This document shows, one piece after another, positions 35,377-43,691 of a DNA stretch of 64,000 nucleotides. How positions within the stretch are numbered: the first letter of the stretch is position 1; every line of letters starts with the position of its first letter. Made by a program: the position numbers and the translations under genes. The DNA comes from Alteromonas sp. 5E99-2 (GTDB lineage: Bacteria > Pseudomonadota > Gammaproteobacteria > Enterobacterales > Alteromonadaceae), in assembly GCF_017368475.1 (NCBI RefSeq), contig NZ_JAFNJE010000009.1:62001-126000 (forward strand). The letters run 5' to 3'. The notes under the pieces are model-generated. The model saw nothing but the letters and a program-made list of their open reading frames with translations, made no database searches and was not told where the DNA came from.

Positions 35377-36450
35377 ATGACGATTCATTTCATTTCTGTT
35401 AACGCATATTCCTTTTCAAAGATCGCTAAATTACGTAATGCTCTTTTATTGTTGCAGCTATTTCTATGTAATTATGCTTATGCGCAGTCAGCATTGGATT
35501 TGTGTTTATTAGATGAAATAAAAAACGGTCATAGTGATTTAACGGTAGCGGAAATACGAGAGCGGTGTGAAAACCGAAAAGAGCTTGCAAACACTGATGA
35601 TGTCGAACGCAATGGCATTGATGGCAATCAGAAACAGGAGTTGCAATTAAGTTATCGCACCCGACAAGAAAGTGAAACTCAGTTTAATGAATTTGTTATT
35701 ACTCCTCACAAGAAAAACTACGCGTTACCTGTAACAGTAACAAGTGGAATTAATCAAGAAGCCTACTCTTCGGTAGAAGAGTTTGCCGACAATTTAGAAG
35801 ACATTGAAGCTAAATTTCAAATCAGTTTAAAGGTGCCTTTGAACCGTGAAAGCCTACTGGTGGAGGGAGATGGTTTGTATTTAGGCTTCACGCTACAAGC
35901 ATGGTGGCAAGTTTATGTGAGTAGTATCTCTAAGCCTTTTCGGGAAACAAATTATCAACCAGAGCTTTTTTATTTGGCCCCCCTAAATTGGTCTCCGTTT
36001 GGAGGAAACACCCGATTGCTTTTAGGCGCTGAGCATCAATCAAATGGTCGGTCACAAGTCTTGTCTAGAAGCTGGAACCGGGTCTATACCGGATTGCTGT
36101 GGGAAAAGGATAACATGGCGTTACTATTCAGACCTTGGTATCGAATTCCGGAAGAAGAGAAAGAATTTGAGAACGATCCGAGAGGCGATGACAACCCAGA
36201 TATTGACGAGTTTTTAGGGCACTTTGAACTTTCAGGTGCGTACGATTGGGAAGAGTATGAATTTACGTTTTTGGGGCGGCAAAATTTTGCTACTCACAAG
36301 GGGGCGTTGGAGCTGGGTTTAACCTTTCCTCTTTGGGGCAAGCTCCGTGGTTTTGCTACTGCGTTTACTGGGTATGGAGAAAGCCTTATCGACTACAATC
36401 ATAAACAAACGCGTTTTGGTGTAGGTGTTTCGTTGAATAATGTATTGTAG
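35377..36450 (+). CDS. pldA: Outer-membrane phospholipase A
   Basis: Outer-membrane beta-barrel phospholipase A1 (OMPLA). Signal peptide to about YAYAQ (residue 37). The catalytic triad is visible in GAEHQSNGRSQVLSRSWNR: His220, Ser222 and Asn234 have the same spacing as His142, Ser144, Asn156 of E. coli. The barrel ends with a C-terminal hydrophobic strand. 357 residues, longer than E. coli PldA (289) because of a periplasmic N-terminal segment (about 38-110) with two Cys. It responds to membrane disorder by degrading misplaced phospholipids. Confidence 0.93.
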   Translation: MTIHFISVNAYSFSKIAKLRNALLLLQLFLCNYAYAQSALDLCLLDEIKNGHSDLTVAEIRERCENRKELANTDDVERNGIDGNQKQELQLSYRTRQESETQFNEFVITPHKKNYALPVTVTSGINQEAYSSVEEFADNLEDIEAKFQISLKVPLNRESLLVEGDGLYLGFTLQAWWQVYVSSISKPFRETNYQPELFYLAPLNWSPFGGNTRLLLGAEHQSNGRSQVLSRSWNRVYTGLLWEKDNMALLFRPWYRIPEEEKEFENDPRGDDNPDIDEFLGHFELSGAYDWEEYEFTFLGRQNFATHKGALELGLTFPLWGKLRGFATAFTGYGESLIDYNHKQTRFGVGVSLNNVL

Positions 36451-36579
36451 TTCTAATGATAAAAACTTATCGGTGAGATGAGAGACAATACCAAAAATGT
36501 TTTACGATTTAATAATGAATTTCATGGTAAATGAAAACTAGGAAATGAAATAGTAGTTTAAATAAAAGGACGATTGAAA

Positions 36580-38490
36580 TTGAAACTTTATAAAGTGTAC
36601 TTGGCGTGTTTGTTTATTCTGGCTTTTGCCAGTTGCGGTGGTGGCGGCTCTTCAGATTCGGAACCTTCCGCGACTCCGCCCGTTGTAACTCCTCCAGCAA
36701 ATGAAGCTCCCACAGCGGTTGTGATTTCAACCCTGTCAGCGCCGTCTTCATCTGAGGTTGTATTAGATGGCTCAGCAAGCGTGGATGACTCAGCTATTGA
36801 TACCTTTTTGTGGCAGCAGACAGAAGGAGATACGGTTGTTTTAAATGATTCAGCTTCATCAATAGCGTCGTTTACTGCGCCTACTCTTGCAGCTGGCGAA
36901 AGCACTCAATTAACTTTTAGTCTGACAGTGATTGACGCAGAGGGAGAATCCGATACCGCAACAGTTGTTGTAACCGTTACCAATAATGAGCCTGTAGCTG
37001 TCGCACCCGAAACCTTAACCGGTTTGGCTACATTTGATTTGGTTCCGTTATCTGCAACAAATGCTCTGGATTATGATAATACGATACAAGCACCAATAAG
37101 AGGGGCTAGGGTAGAGTTACTAGAAAGTAATTCGGTTGTACAAACAACGACTACAAATGCCTCAGGCGAGTACAGGTTTGAAAGTGTGGCAGCACCGGGC
37201 AATTATACTGTTCGCGTCAGAGCCGAATTAAAAAAAGATGATGTGGCGCCGACATGGGATTTTACAGTGGTTGATAATACCAATGGCCAAGCGCTTTATA
37301 CCATGCAAGCAAATATTGATTTTACTAACGATAACTCGGTTTTGAATTTAAACGCACCATCAGGTTGGACTGGGTCAAGCTATACTGAGCCTAGAGTCGC
37401 AGGGCCATTTGCTATTCTGAATTCAGTGTATCAAGCGTTGCAGACAGTGGTTGGTGTTGATGAAGACGTTATTTTCCCAGCACTTAAACTCAATTGGAGC
37501 GTGAATAATGTTGCCGTTAGTGGCAACTCAAGTATAGGGCAAATAGGTACTTCTTTTTTTGATGGAAGCGAGATTTTTCTTCTTGGCGCGGCCAATTCAG
37601 ATACTGATGAATACGATGATCATGTTGTTATTCACGAGTGGGGTCACTATTTTGAAGGGCAGTTATCCCGTTCTGATTCAATTGGCGGCCTGCATTCTGG
37701 TGGTGATTTACTTGATCTCAGAGTTGCCTTAGGTGAAGGTTTTGGTAATGCGTTATCGGGAATGGTGACTCTTGATCCTTTCTACCGTGACTCTTTTGGT
37801 AATGCACAAGCGAATGGCTTTTTTATAAACGTAGAGCAAGCCAATAATAATCGAGGCTCATACTCTGAGGCTGCAGTACAATCTATTCTTTACGATATAT
37901 TTGATGATGAACAAGATACCACCGAAGATACGTTATCATTAGGGTTTGGCCCTATTTATGAGGCGCTAATAGGTCAAGAAGTCAGTACCAACGCCTTTAC
38001 CTCCATTTACACCCTAATGGCTGCAATTAAGTCACAAAGTCCTGAGAGTGAATCTGAACTGAATACGTTAGCTGAATCATTCAATATTGTATTGAACGAT
38101 GATTTTGGGACCGGAGAAACAAACGACGGTGGAGACTCCCGTAACCTTCCTATTTATAAACAATTGGTTGTAAACGGAGCGCCTACTGAAATATGTAGTT
38201 TCAGTACTAATGGAACATTCAATAAGCTGGGTAATAACCAGTATTTGCGATTTAGCATTAATACCAATGGAAATTATCAATTTACAGCAATAGCGCAAAC
38301 ATCAGGAGATGTTGATTTTAGCGTGTATCGTCAAGGGCAACGTTTGTTTACAAGTGAGGCTACCGGCAATGAGTCAAGGTCACAAACTTTGGCCAGTGGA
38401 GAGTATGTAATGGAAGCTTATCACTTTGGAAATCGAAGTGGAGCTAATACTGCAGACCTTTGTTTTGATATTGCAATTAGCACTAATTAG
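36580..38490 (+). CDS. Lipoprotein zinc metallopeptidase with Ig-like and carboxypeptidase-regulatory domains
   Basis: 636-residue lipoprotein with lipobox FASC followed by GGGGS. TTG at 36580 is preferred over TTG 36574 because AAGGA (36566-36570) is 9 bases upstream. Domains: PKD/Ig-like (about residues 45-140), a carboxypeptidase-regulatory/SdrB-like strand domain (about 150-235, TNASGEYRFESVAAPGNYTVRV), then a zincin core with HEWGH (352-356) and a downstream GEGFGN whose Glu386 could be the third ligand. The C-terminus looks like a pre-peptidase (PPC) domain (RFSINTNGNYQFTAIAQTSGDVDFSVYR). Exported peptidase, probably surface exposed. Substrate unknown. Followed after 10 bases by a small lipoprotein. 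Confidence 0.78.
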   Translation: MKLYKVYLACLFILAFASCGGGGSSDSEPSATPPVVTPPANEAPTAVVISTLSAPSSSEVVLDGSASVDDSAIDTFLWQQTEGDTVVLNDSASSIASFTAPTLAAGESTQLTFSLTVIDAEGESDTATVVVTVTNNEPVAVAPETLTGLATFDLVPLSATNALDYDNTIQAPIRGARVELLESNSVVQTTTTNASGEYRFESVAAPGNYTVRVRAELKKDDVAPTWDFTVVDNTNGQALYTMQANIDFTNDNSVLNLNAPSGWTGSSYTEPRVAGPFAILNSVYQALQTVVGVDEDVIFPALKLNWSVNNVAVSGNSSIGQIGTSFFDGSEIFLLGAANSDTDEYDDHVVIHEWGHYFEGQLSRSDSIGGLHSGGDLLDLRVALGEGFGNALSGMVTLDPFYRDSFGNAQANGFFINVEQANNNRGSYSEAAVQSILYDIFDDEQDTTEDTLSLGFGPIYEALIGQEVSTNAFTSIYTLMAAIKSQSPESESELNTLAESFNIVLNDDFGTGETNDGGDSRNLPIYKQLVVNGAPTEICSFSTNGTFNKLGNNQYLRFSINTNGNYQFTAIAQTSGDVDFSVYRQGQRLFTSEATGNESRSQTLASGEYVMEAYHFGNRSGANTADLCFDIAISTN

Positions 38491-38500
38491 GAGCGTTTTA

Positions 38501-39043
38501 ATGAAAAACTTTAATTTACATATAATTATATTTGGTGCGTTTTCGTTACTTATGGGCTGTGGTTCAGGTGTTGACGTTGCAAGCTCAGAAGAATCATCAA
38601 AAGCAGATTTGAAACACAACTACCAAAAGCCGGGTGCGCCGATTGAAATGACATATAAAGTATTAACGCAGGCAGCTCAAGCGGGAGATGAAGTAGAAAT
38701 TGAAGTGAGTTTTGATTCACCTGTCAAATCAACGATATCTACAAAATTAAACCCGCTCAAAAATATGTCATTAGTCAACGATAAGACAAGTTGGCAAAGT
38801 CATGTAGCTAAATCGGGTGAATTTGAATCGTTACCAAATCTAAAATTGAAGGCGCAAGCTGACGGCTTGTACTATGTTACTTTGGTTGCCTCTATTGAAG
38901 TTGACGGCAATGTACAATCTAAACCTTTTGTTATACCTATAAAAGTAGGCAAGGGTAATGTTAACTTAGAATCAAGTGGTGAAATCATTGTTGATGAATC
39001 TGGAAATAAGTTGATAGTTCACAAAGCAGAAAAAGGCGAGTAA
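38501..39043 (+). CDS. Small lipoprotein of unknown function
   Basis: 180 residues from ATG 38501 with AGGAG 8 bases upstream; the earlier in-frame start lies inside the preceding gene and is not used. Lipobox LMGC at about residue 20. The rest is a beta-rich domain (EMTYKVLTQAAQAGDEVEIEVSF ... FVIPIKVG) that resembles exported Ig-like folds, ending in a Lys/Glu-rich tail. Probably cotranscribed with the peptidase upstream (10-base gap) and closed by the terminator at 39063. Confidence 0.75.
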   Translation: MKNFNLHIIIFGAFSLLMGCGSGVDVASSEESSKADLKHNYQKPGAPIEMTYKVLTQAAQAGDEVEIEVSFDSPVKSTISTKLNPLKNMSLVNDKTSWQSHVAKSGEFESLPNLKLKAQADGLYYVTLVASIEVDGNVQSKPFVIPIKVGKGNVNLESSGEIIVDESGNKLIVHKAEKGE

Positions 39044-39062
39044 TAAAGGTTAGTTATTATAT

Positions 39063-39091
39063 AAAAAGGCGGGCAATGACTCCGCCTTTTT
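39063..39091 (+). terminator. Rho-independent terminator
   Basis: AAAAAGGCGG (39063-39072) and CCGCCTTTTT (39082-39091) form a perfect 10-pair stem with a 9-base loop; the T run is part of the stem end. It separates the peptidase/lipoprotein pair from the DUF1800 gene. Confidence 0.85.
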
Positions 39092-39290
39092 AAGTAAAAG
39101 AATATAAATAAATTGAAATCTGAATGACGTAAATGCATTGAGATGCGTATTACCCTTACAGTAATATAATGCATTTACTGTCATTATTTATTGACACAGT
39201 TACCTACATTATTCGTAGCTAAAATTAAACAATAGCTATTTATATAAACAAAAACTCTCTATAGTCGAACGCACATCAGAGGGAAAAGGT

Positions 39291-41933
39291 TTGTATAAGT
39301 TGAAATACTACAAAGCTGTTTTGGTATCTTTATTTATTGGGATAATAAGTGGTTGTGGCGGTGGTGGCAGTGAAAATGCACCCGTAACTCTGCAAGAACA
39401 AATAACGCCTTTACCTCAAGTCAACTTAGTGGCTACTCAAGCCATAGCATATGAAAAAACAGAAGAACCCGCGAGTTTTACTTTTACTCGAAGCAGTTCA
39501 AATAATGCGTTAAGCGTTAATTTTGAATTAGGTGCGGGAGAAGACCCTGCCAAACTAGAGCCAAACACAGACGATTATGATCTGGTCTACCTCGACACGA
39601 AAGAGGTAGTGACTGGTACCTTGAGTTTTCTTCAAGGGCAGGATCAACGAATAATACAAGTTCGCCCTCATGTTGATGAACGTTTTGAAGCTCCTCAGAG
39701 TTTATCTATTCGTTTAGTAGAAGGCGATGGCTACGTTATTGATACACCGAATAGCCAAACTGTTGAGATAGTCGATGCGCGAAATACCGATGAAAATCAG
39801 CAGAATTTTGTTGGCATATTTAGACCTGTAGAAGGGGTAGCTACAACTGCTACTGGCGTATTGAGCTTAGCACTTAGCGGTGACAATCAAACCGCTACTT
39901 TAAATTATAATTTTCAAAATTTAAGCTCTAAGAAACAAGACCAATTTTTAGACATTGCTCCAAGTGGCGTTACTTATGCTGATTTACCTAAAGAGGATAG
40001 GGTTGAAAATTTTGTTTTTGAAATTAGACCTGGTGGCATTTATACGGTTAACCAAGAAGTACTCGACGCTTTATTTAATGGTAATTTCTTTGTTCGAATT
40101 TTGTCAGATGATTTTCCCGAAGGGGAAATTATTGCTGCCATTCAACGCTTTGGAGAATCTAAAGGGCAAGAAATTCTTGAAGAAAAGTTAACAATAGATC
40201 AGATAGATAGGGATGTTATTCGTTTTTTAAATCAATCGACATTTGGCGCAACTGAAAAGACCTATAACGAAATTCGTGAAAAAATTGATGATAGTGGAAG
40301 TAACCGCCTTCAAATTTATGAAGAGTGGATAGACAGCCAGCTAGATATGCAGCCAACCAATATGACAGATCTTATGACGGGCATTTCAAGCAACGAGGCG
40401 TTAGGTATCGCTACGCGTTTCGAACGTTTACATACCTTTTGGACACTTGCTGTGAATAGCCCTGATCAGTTACGACATCGTTTGGCACAATCGTTAAGTG
40501 AAATTTTGGTAGTCAGTGACGACGTCAATCCTATTTTCAATGCTTATCTTGGTTTAACAACCTATTGGGACATGCTTGCTTCTAGTGGTTCTGGAACTTA
40601 TGAAAGTTTACTTGGAAATGTAACGCGTCACACCACTATGGGAACGTATCTTAGCCACTTACAAAATCAAAAAGAAAATCCAGAAGAAGGTATATTTCCC
40701 GACGAAAATTTCGCTCGTGAAATTATGCAGTTGTTCAGTTTCGGCTTAGTGCACTTGAACCAAGATGGATCCCTTGTTCTGGATTCAAATAACGCACCTA
40801 TTCCTACCTATGACAGTCTAGTGATTAGTGAAATGGCCCGTGTTTTTACTGGATTAAGTGTGAGTAGAGTGTCAGTACGGGATACGGACACGGATGTTGA
40901 AAACACCAATTTTAATGCAGATGACAGAAATTCAAGTGGAAACCAAGCGCAATGGACACATCCTATGCGGTTTTTTCCTGATTTCCATGATTTTGGTGAA
41001 AAACGTTTGTTTACTGACCAAGGCCAACAGCGGGTTATTGAAGGTCGTTCTGAATCCATCGTATCTGCAGACCAAGAGCTTGATGAAGTCATTAGCGCAC
41101 TAGTCGGGCATTCTTCAACAGCTCCACGGATTAGCGGTCTGTTAATTCAACAGTTAGTGACATCAAATCCTAGTGGAGCATACATTCAACGTGTTGCTAG
41201 CGCGTTCGGAGAGAATGGAGATATGCGTGCTACGATTAAAGCGATTTTACTTGATCAAGAAGCCCGTAATCCGAATGTCATCGACGTCGAATCGTTTGGT
41301 AAGCAAAAGTCACCTCTTTTTCAGTTAACATCATTTATGCGCATGACAGACGTGTCGAGTCAGTTCTATCTGGATGGACGTAATCATGATATTGAATTCG
41401 CCAATGCTGATCGTTTTGATAGTGATGGTACCTTTCTACGAGTTGGCGCTTTCAGTACTGACCATATTAATTTAGCGGCACCCAGTGTATTTAATTTTTA
41501 CTCGCCTGATTATTCTCCGCCAGGTGAGTTTGCGAATCGTTCTTTGGTAGCGCCTGAAATGGAACTGTTAACAGAAACGTCTTTGTTCGACACGATAAAT
41601 GATTTCTTTTTGCTAATTGACCGAGGAACTGCTGACTCTGGTGCTAGAGCCGATGCCTATAGTCTTAGCAGAACAGAACAAACCGTTGTAATCAACCGAC
41701 AGAATTTAAATGCAATCTATGATAATGCGCCAGGTAGTACACGAGATAAGGCGGCTGCCTTAGTGGATTATTTAGACTTTTATTATAACGCTTCGCAAAT
41801 TGCCCTGACGGAAGACATTTCCGGTACACGAGGCTTTATTATTGATGCGGTGGTTAATTCAAATGATGATGAGCGACTGGATATTGCATTGTATGGCGTA
41901 GTTAATGCGCCAGAATCCTTAGTGTTGAAATAA
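39291..41933 (+). CDS. DUF1800 lipoprotein with Calx-beta-like and CHRD-like domains
   Basis: 880 residues. Signal peptide and lipobox (IISGC then GGGGS). TTG start at 39291, with GAGGGA upstream; TTG 39300 (MKYYKAV) is an alternative that matches the start of the lipoprotein at 36580. N-terminal region (about 45-160) resembles a Calx-beta repeat, then a CHRD-like module (about 165-290, ending ARIL/EIIAAI), then the DUF1800 domain (about 300-880; FLNQSTFGATEKTYNEI, HRLAQSLSEILVVS, PDENFAREIMQLFSFGL). DUF1800 has no established biochemical function and is commonly next to DUF1501, as here. Confidence 0.85.
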   Translation: MYKLKYYKAVLVSLFIGIISGCGGGGSENAPVTLQEQITPLPQVNLVATQAIAYEKTEEPASFTFTRSSSNNALSVNFELGAGEDPAKLEPNTDDYDLVYLDTKEVVTGTLSFLQGQDQRIIQVRPHVDERFEAPQSLSIRLVEGDGYVIDTPNSQTVEIVDARNTDENQQNFVGIFRPVEGVATTATGVLSLALSGDNQTATLNYNFQNLSSKKQDQFLDIAPSGVTYADLPKEDRVENFVFEIRPGGIYTVNQEVLDALFNGNFFVRILSDDFPEGEIIAAIQRFGESKGQEILEEKLTIDQIDRDVIRFLNQSTFGATEKTYNEIREKIDDSGSNRLQIYEEWIDSQLDMQPTNMTDLMTGISSNEALGIATRFERLHTFWTLAVNSPDQLRHRLAQSLSEILVVSDDVNPIFNAYLGLTTYWDMLASSGSGTYESLLGNVTRHTTMGTYLSHLQNQKENPEEGIFPDENFAREIMQLFSFGLVHLNQDGSLVLDSNNAPIPTYDSLVISEMARVFTGLSVSRVSVRDTDTDVENTNFNADDRNSSGNQAQWTHPMRFFPDFHDFGEKRLFTDQGQQRVIEGRSESIVSADQELDEVISALVGHSSTAPRISGLLIQQLVTSNPSGAYIQRVASAFGENGDMRATIKAILLDQEARNPNVIDVESFGKQKSPLFQLTSFMRMTDVSSQFYLDGRNHDIEFANADRFDSDGTFLRVGAFSTDHINLAAPSVFNFYSPDYSPPGEFANRSLVAPEMELLTETSLFDTINDFFLLIDRGTADSGARADAYSLSRTEQTVVINRQNLNAIYDNAPGSTRDKAAALVDYLDFYYNASQIALTEDISGTRGFIIDAVVNSNDDERLDIALYGVVNAPESLVLK

Positions 41934-41997
41934 CACAATATGGATACGATTAGCACAGTTTGGTGTCTTACGAATAATTGTTATATGGAACATAAAT

Positions 41998-43425
41998 ATG
42001 AGCAATAAATTAACCAGAAGACAATTTGGGAAACGCCTTGGTAGCCTTGGTTTGAGTGCATTAGCAGCAAATACTATTGGGCTCTCAGGTTTGCTCAGTG
42101 CGAGTAAAGCGCTAGCACAAACGTCGGATTACAAAGCACTAGTATACGTGTACCTGTTTGGCGGTAATGACAGCTTTAATATGGTCGCGCCGAAGGATGA
42201 TGGTGTACTGCGTAGTCGTTATGAAAGTGGCCGAGGAAGGGTTGCGATACCAGCAGATGAATTACATACATTGAACTTGCGTTCGGATGCATTAATATCC
42301 AGTGGCGAGTTCTACAATGGCTTTGGCATGCACCCCAACTGTGGTGATTTGGCCGATATGTTTAATAATGGCGAAATGGGAATATTAAGTAATGTAGGTA
42401 ATCTTATTGAGCCAACCAACCGAACTAGCTTTTCGAATACATCTCAGCAGTTACCACCGCAATTATTTTCTCATGCAGACCAATCACGTCAACTACTCAG
42501 TGAACCGACTAGCACTATTCGTTATGGATGGGGGGGCCGTATTGCTGAGATTTTAGGAGAATTGAACTCTGACACTTCACTTTCTCCATTGCTATCAACT
42601 GCTGGATTAAATCCCTTTCAGCTGACACTTAACCGGTTAATCAGTACATACTCTACAAACACACAAGGACCGTCAGCGCTTCGCAATGCTACTAATGTAA
42701 GGCGGACAATGCTCGATGGCTTTATGAGAGCGCCTTCATTTGATTTATTTTCCCAGCGTTATCGCAACGTTTATGATTCCGCCGTGTTGGCAAATTCAAC
42801 TGTAGGTCAAGCCTTTGATATTGCAAATAATTCTTCTGTGAATTATGACGAAATTTTCGATGCAGCAGGGGCAGGGAATACAAGCCTAGGCGATCAATTA
42901 AAAGCGGTTGCTAAATTAATTGCAGGTAAAGATGCCAGTACGAATAATAGACCTATTTATTTTGTACGCATTGGCGGTTTTGATCAACACACCAGTTTGT
43001 TATTGGATCACGCAGAAAGAATGCAAGAACTTAACAATGGGTTAAAAGCGTTTCGTGACACGTTAATGGAGCAAGGCGATTTTGGTAATACCTTAACCCA
43101 TGTTGGCTCTGAATTTGGCCGAACTTTTACGTCGAATAGTTCGGGCACCGACCATGGTTGGGGAGGCAATATGATGGTTATGGGCGGGCCTGTGAATGGA
43201 GGGCACTTCTTTGGGCGTTACCCAGATCTTGTCCTGGGGGGAGAACGAGATGCAGACAGCCGAGACAGAGGACGCTGGATCCCACAAACATCAACATACC
43301 AAACCGCGGCAGTCATGGCGAATTGGCTTGGGGTCCAACCATCTGATTTAAATACTATCTTCCCAACGCTAGTGAACTTTGACGATCCGCTTGGGCAAGA
43401 TGCTAATATTGGCTTTATTCGTTAA
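41998..43425 (+). CDS. DUF1501 family secreted protein with Tat-type signal
   Basis: 475 residues. N-terminal TRRQFGKRLG followed by a hydrophobic stretch and AKALAQ is a twin-arginine signal. The DUF1501 hallmarks are LVYVYLFGGNDSFNMVAP and a C-terminal GTDHGWGGNMMVMG, with FGRTFTSNSSGTDHG typical of the alkaline-phosphatase-like (sulfatase-related) fold proposed for the family. It starts 64 bases after DUF1800 and the pair is probably one operon. The function of such pairs is unknown. Confidence 0.87.
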   Translation: MSNKLTRRQFGKRLGSLGLSALAANTIGLSGLLSASKALAQTSDYKALVYVYLFGGNDSFNMVAPKDDGVLRSRYESGRGRVAIPADELHTLNLRSDALISSGEFYNGFGMHPNCGDLADMFNNGEMGILSNVGNLIEPTNRTSFSNTSQQLPPQLFSHADQSRQLLSEPTSTIRYGWGGRIAEILGELNSDTSLSPLLSTAGLNPFQLTLNRLISTYSTNTQGPSALRNATNVRRTMLDGFMRAPSFDLFSQRYRNVYDSAVLANSTVGQAFDIANNSSVNYDEIFDAAGAGNTSLGDQLKAVAKLIAGKDASTNNRPIYFVRIGGFDQHTSLLLDHAERMQELNNGLKAFRDTLMEQGDFGNTLTHVGSEFGRTFTSNSSGTDHGWGGNMMVMGGPVNGGHFFGRYPDLVLGGERDADSRDRGRWIPQTSTYQTAAVMANWLGVQPSDLNTIFPTLVNFDDPLGQDANIGFIR

Positions 43426-43579
43426 TAATCCTAAGTTTAAGGCTTAAGTTCGAGGGGACTTCGCGTCCTCAACGTTAAACGCTTTATTCCCTTTATCATC
43501 ACTCTAATCTCCACTTGTTCAAAAAGGCATTGGTTTCAAAGTGGTTTTTTCTTCGTCATTTTCATTTTAAACATTCTTA

Positions 43580-43643
43580 TCGTCATAATTTGTTCATCTA
43601 TTTATCGCAGATGAGTAACCAATTTGTCATTTAATCTGCTCAT
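43580..43643 (+). promoter_or_regulatory. Candidate Pho-box-like repeats upstream of the PhoX-type gene
   Basis: TCGTCAT-AATT-TGTTCAT at 43580-43597 has the 7-4-7 layout of a Pho box with a degenerate second half. A second partial match, TTGTCAT then CTGCTCAT, lies at 43624-43643 but with a 5-base spacer. Both are imperfect, so this is a weak call; it is reported because PhoX genes are often PhoB-controlled. Confidence 0.28.
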
Positions 43644-43691
43644 TATTAATTCGCCCTAGTGAGGGACATAAAATTAATAATCTTTTAACGC

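Noticed and set aside
43446..43470. GC-rich hairpin-like stretch after the DUF1501 gene
   Set aside because: Stem has bulges and no T run follows; not convincing as a terminator.
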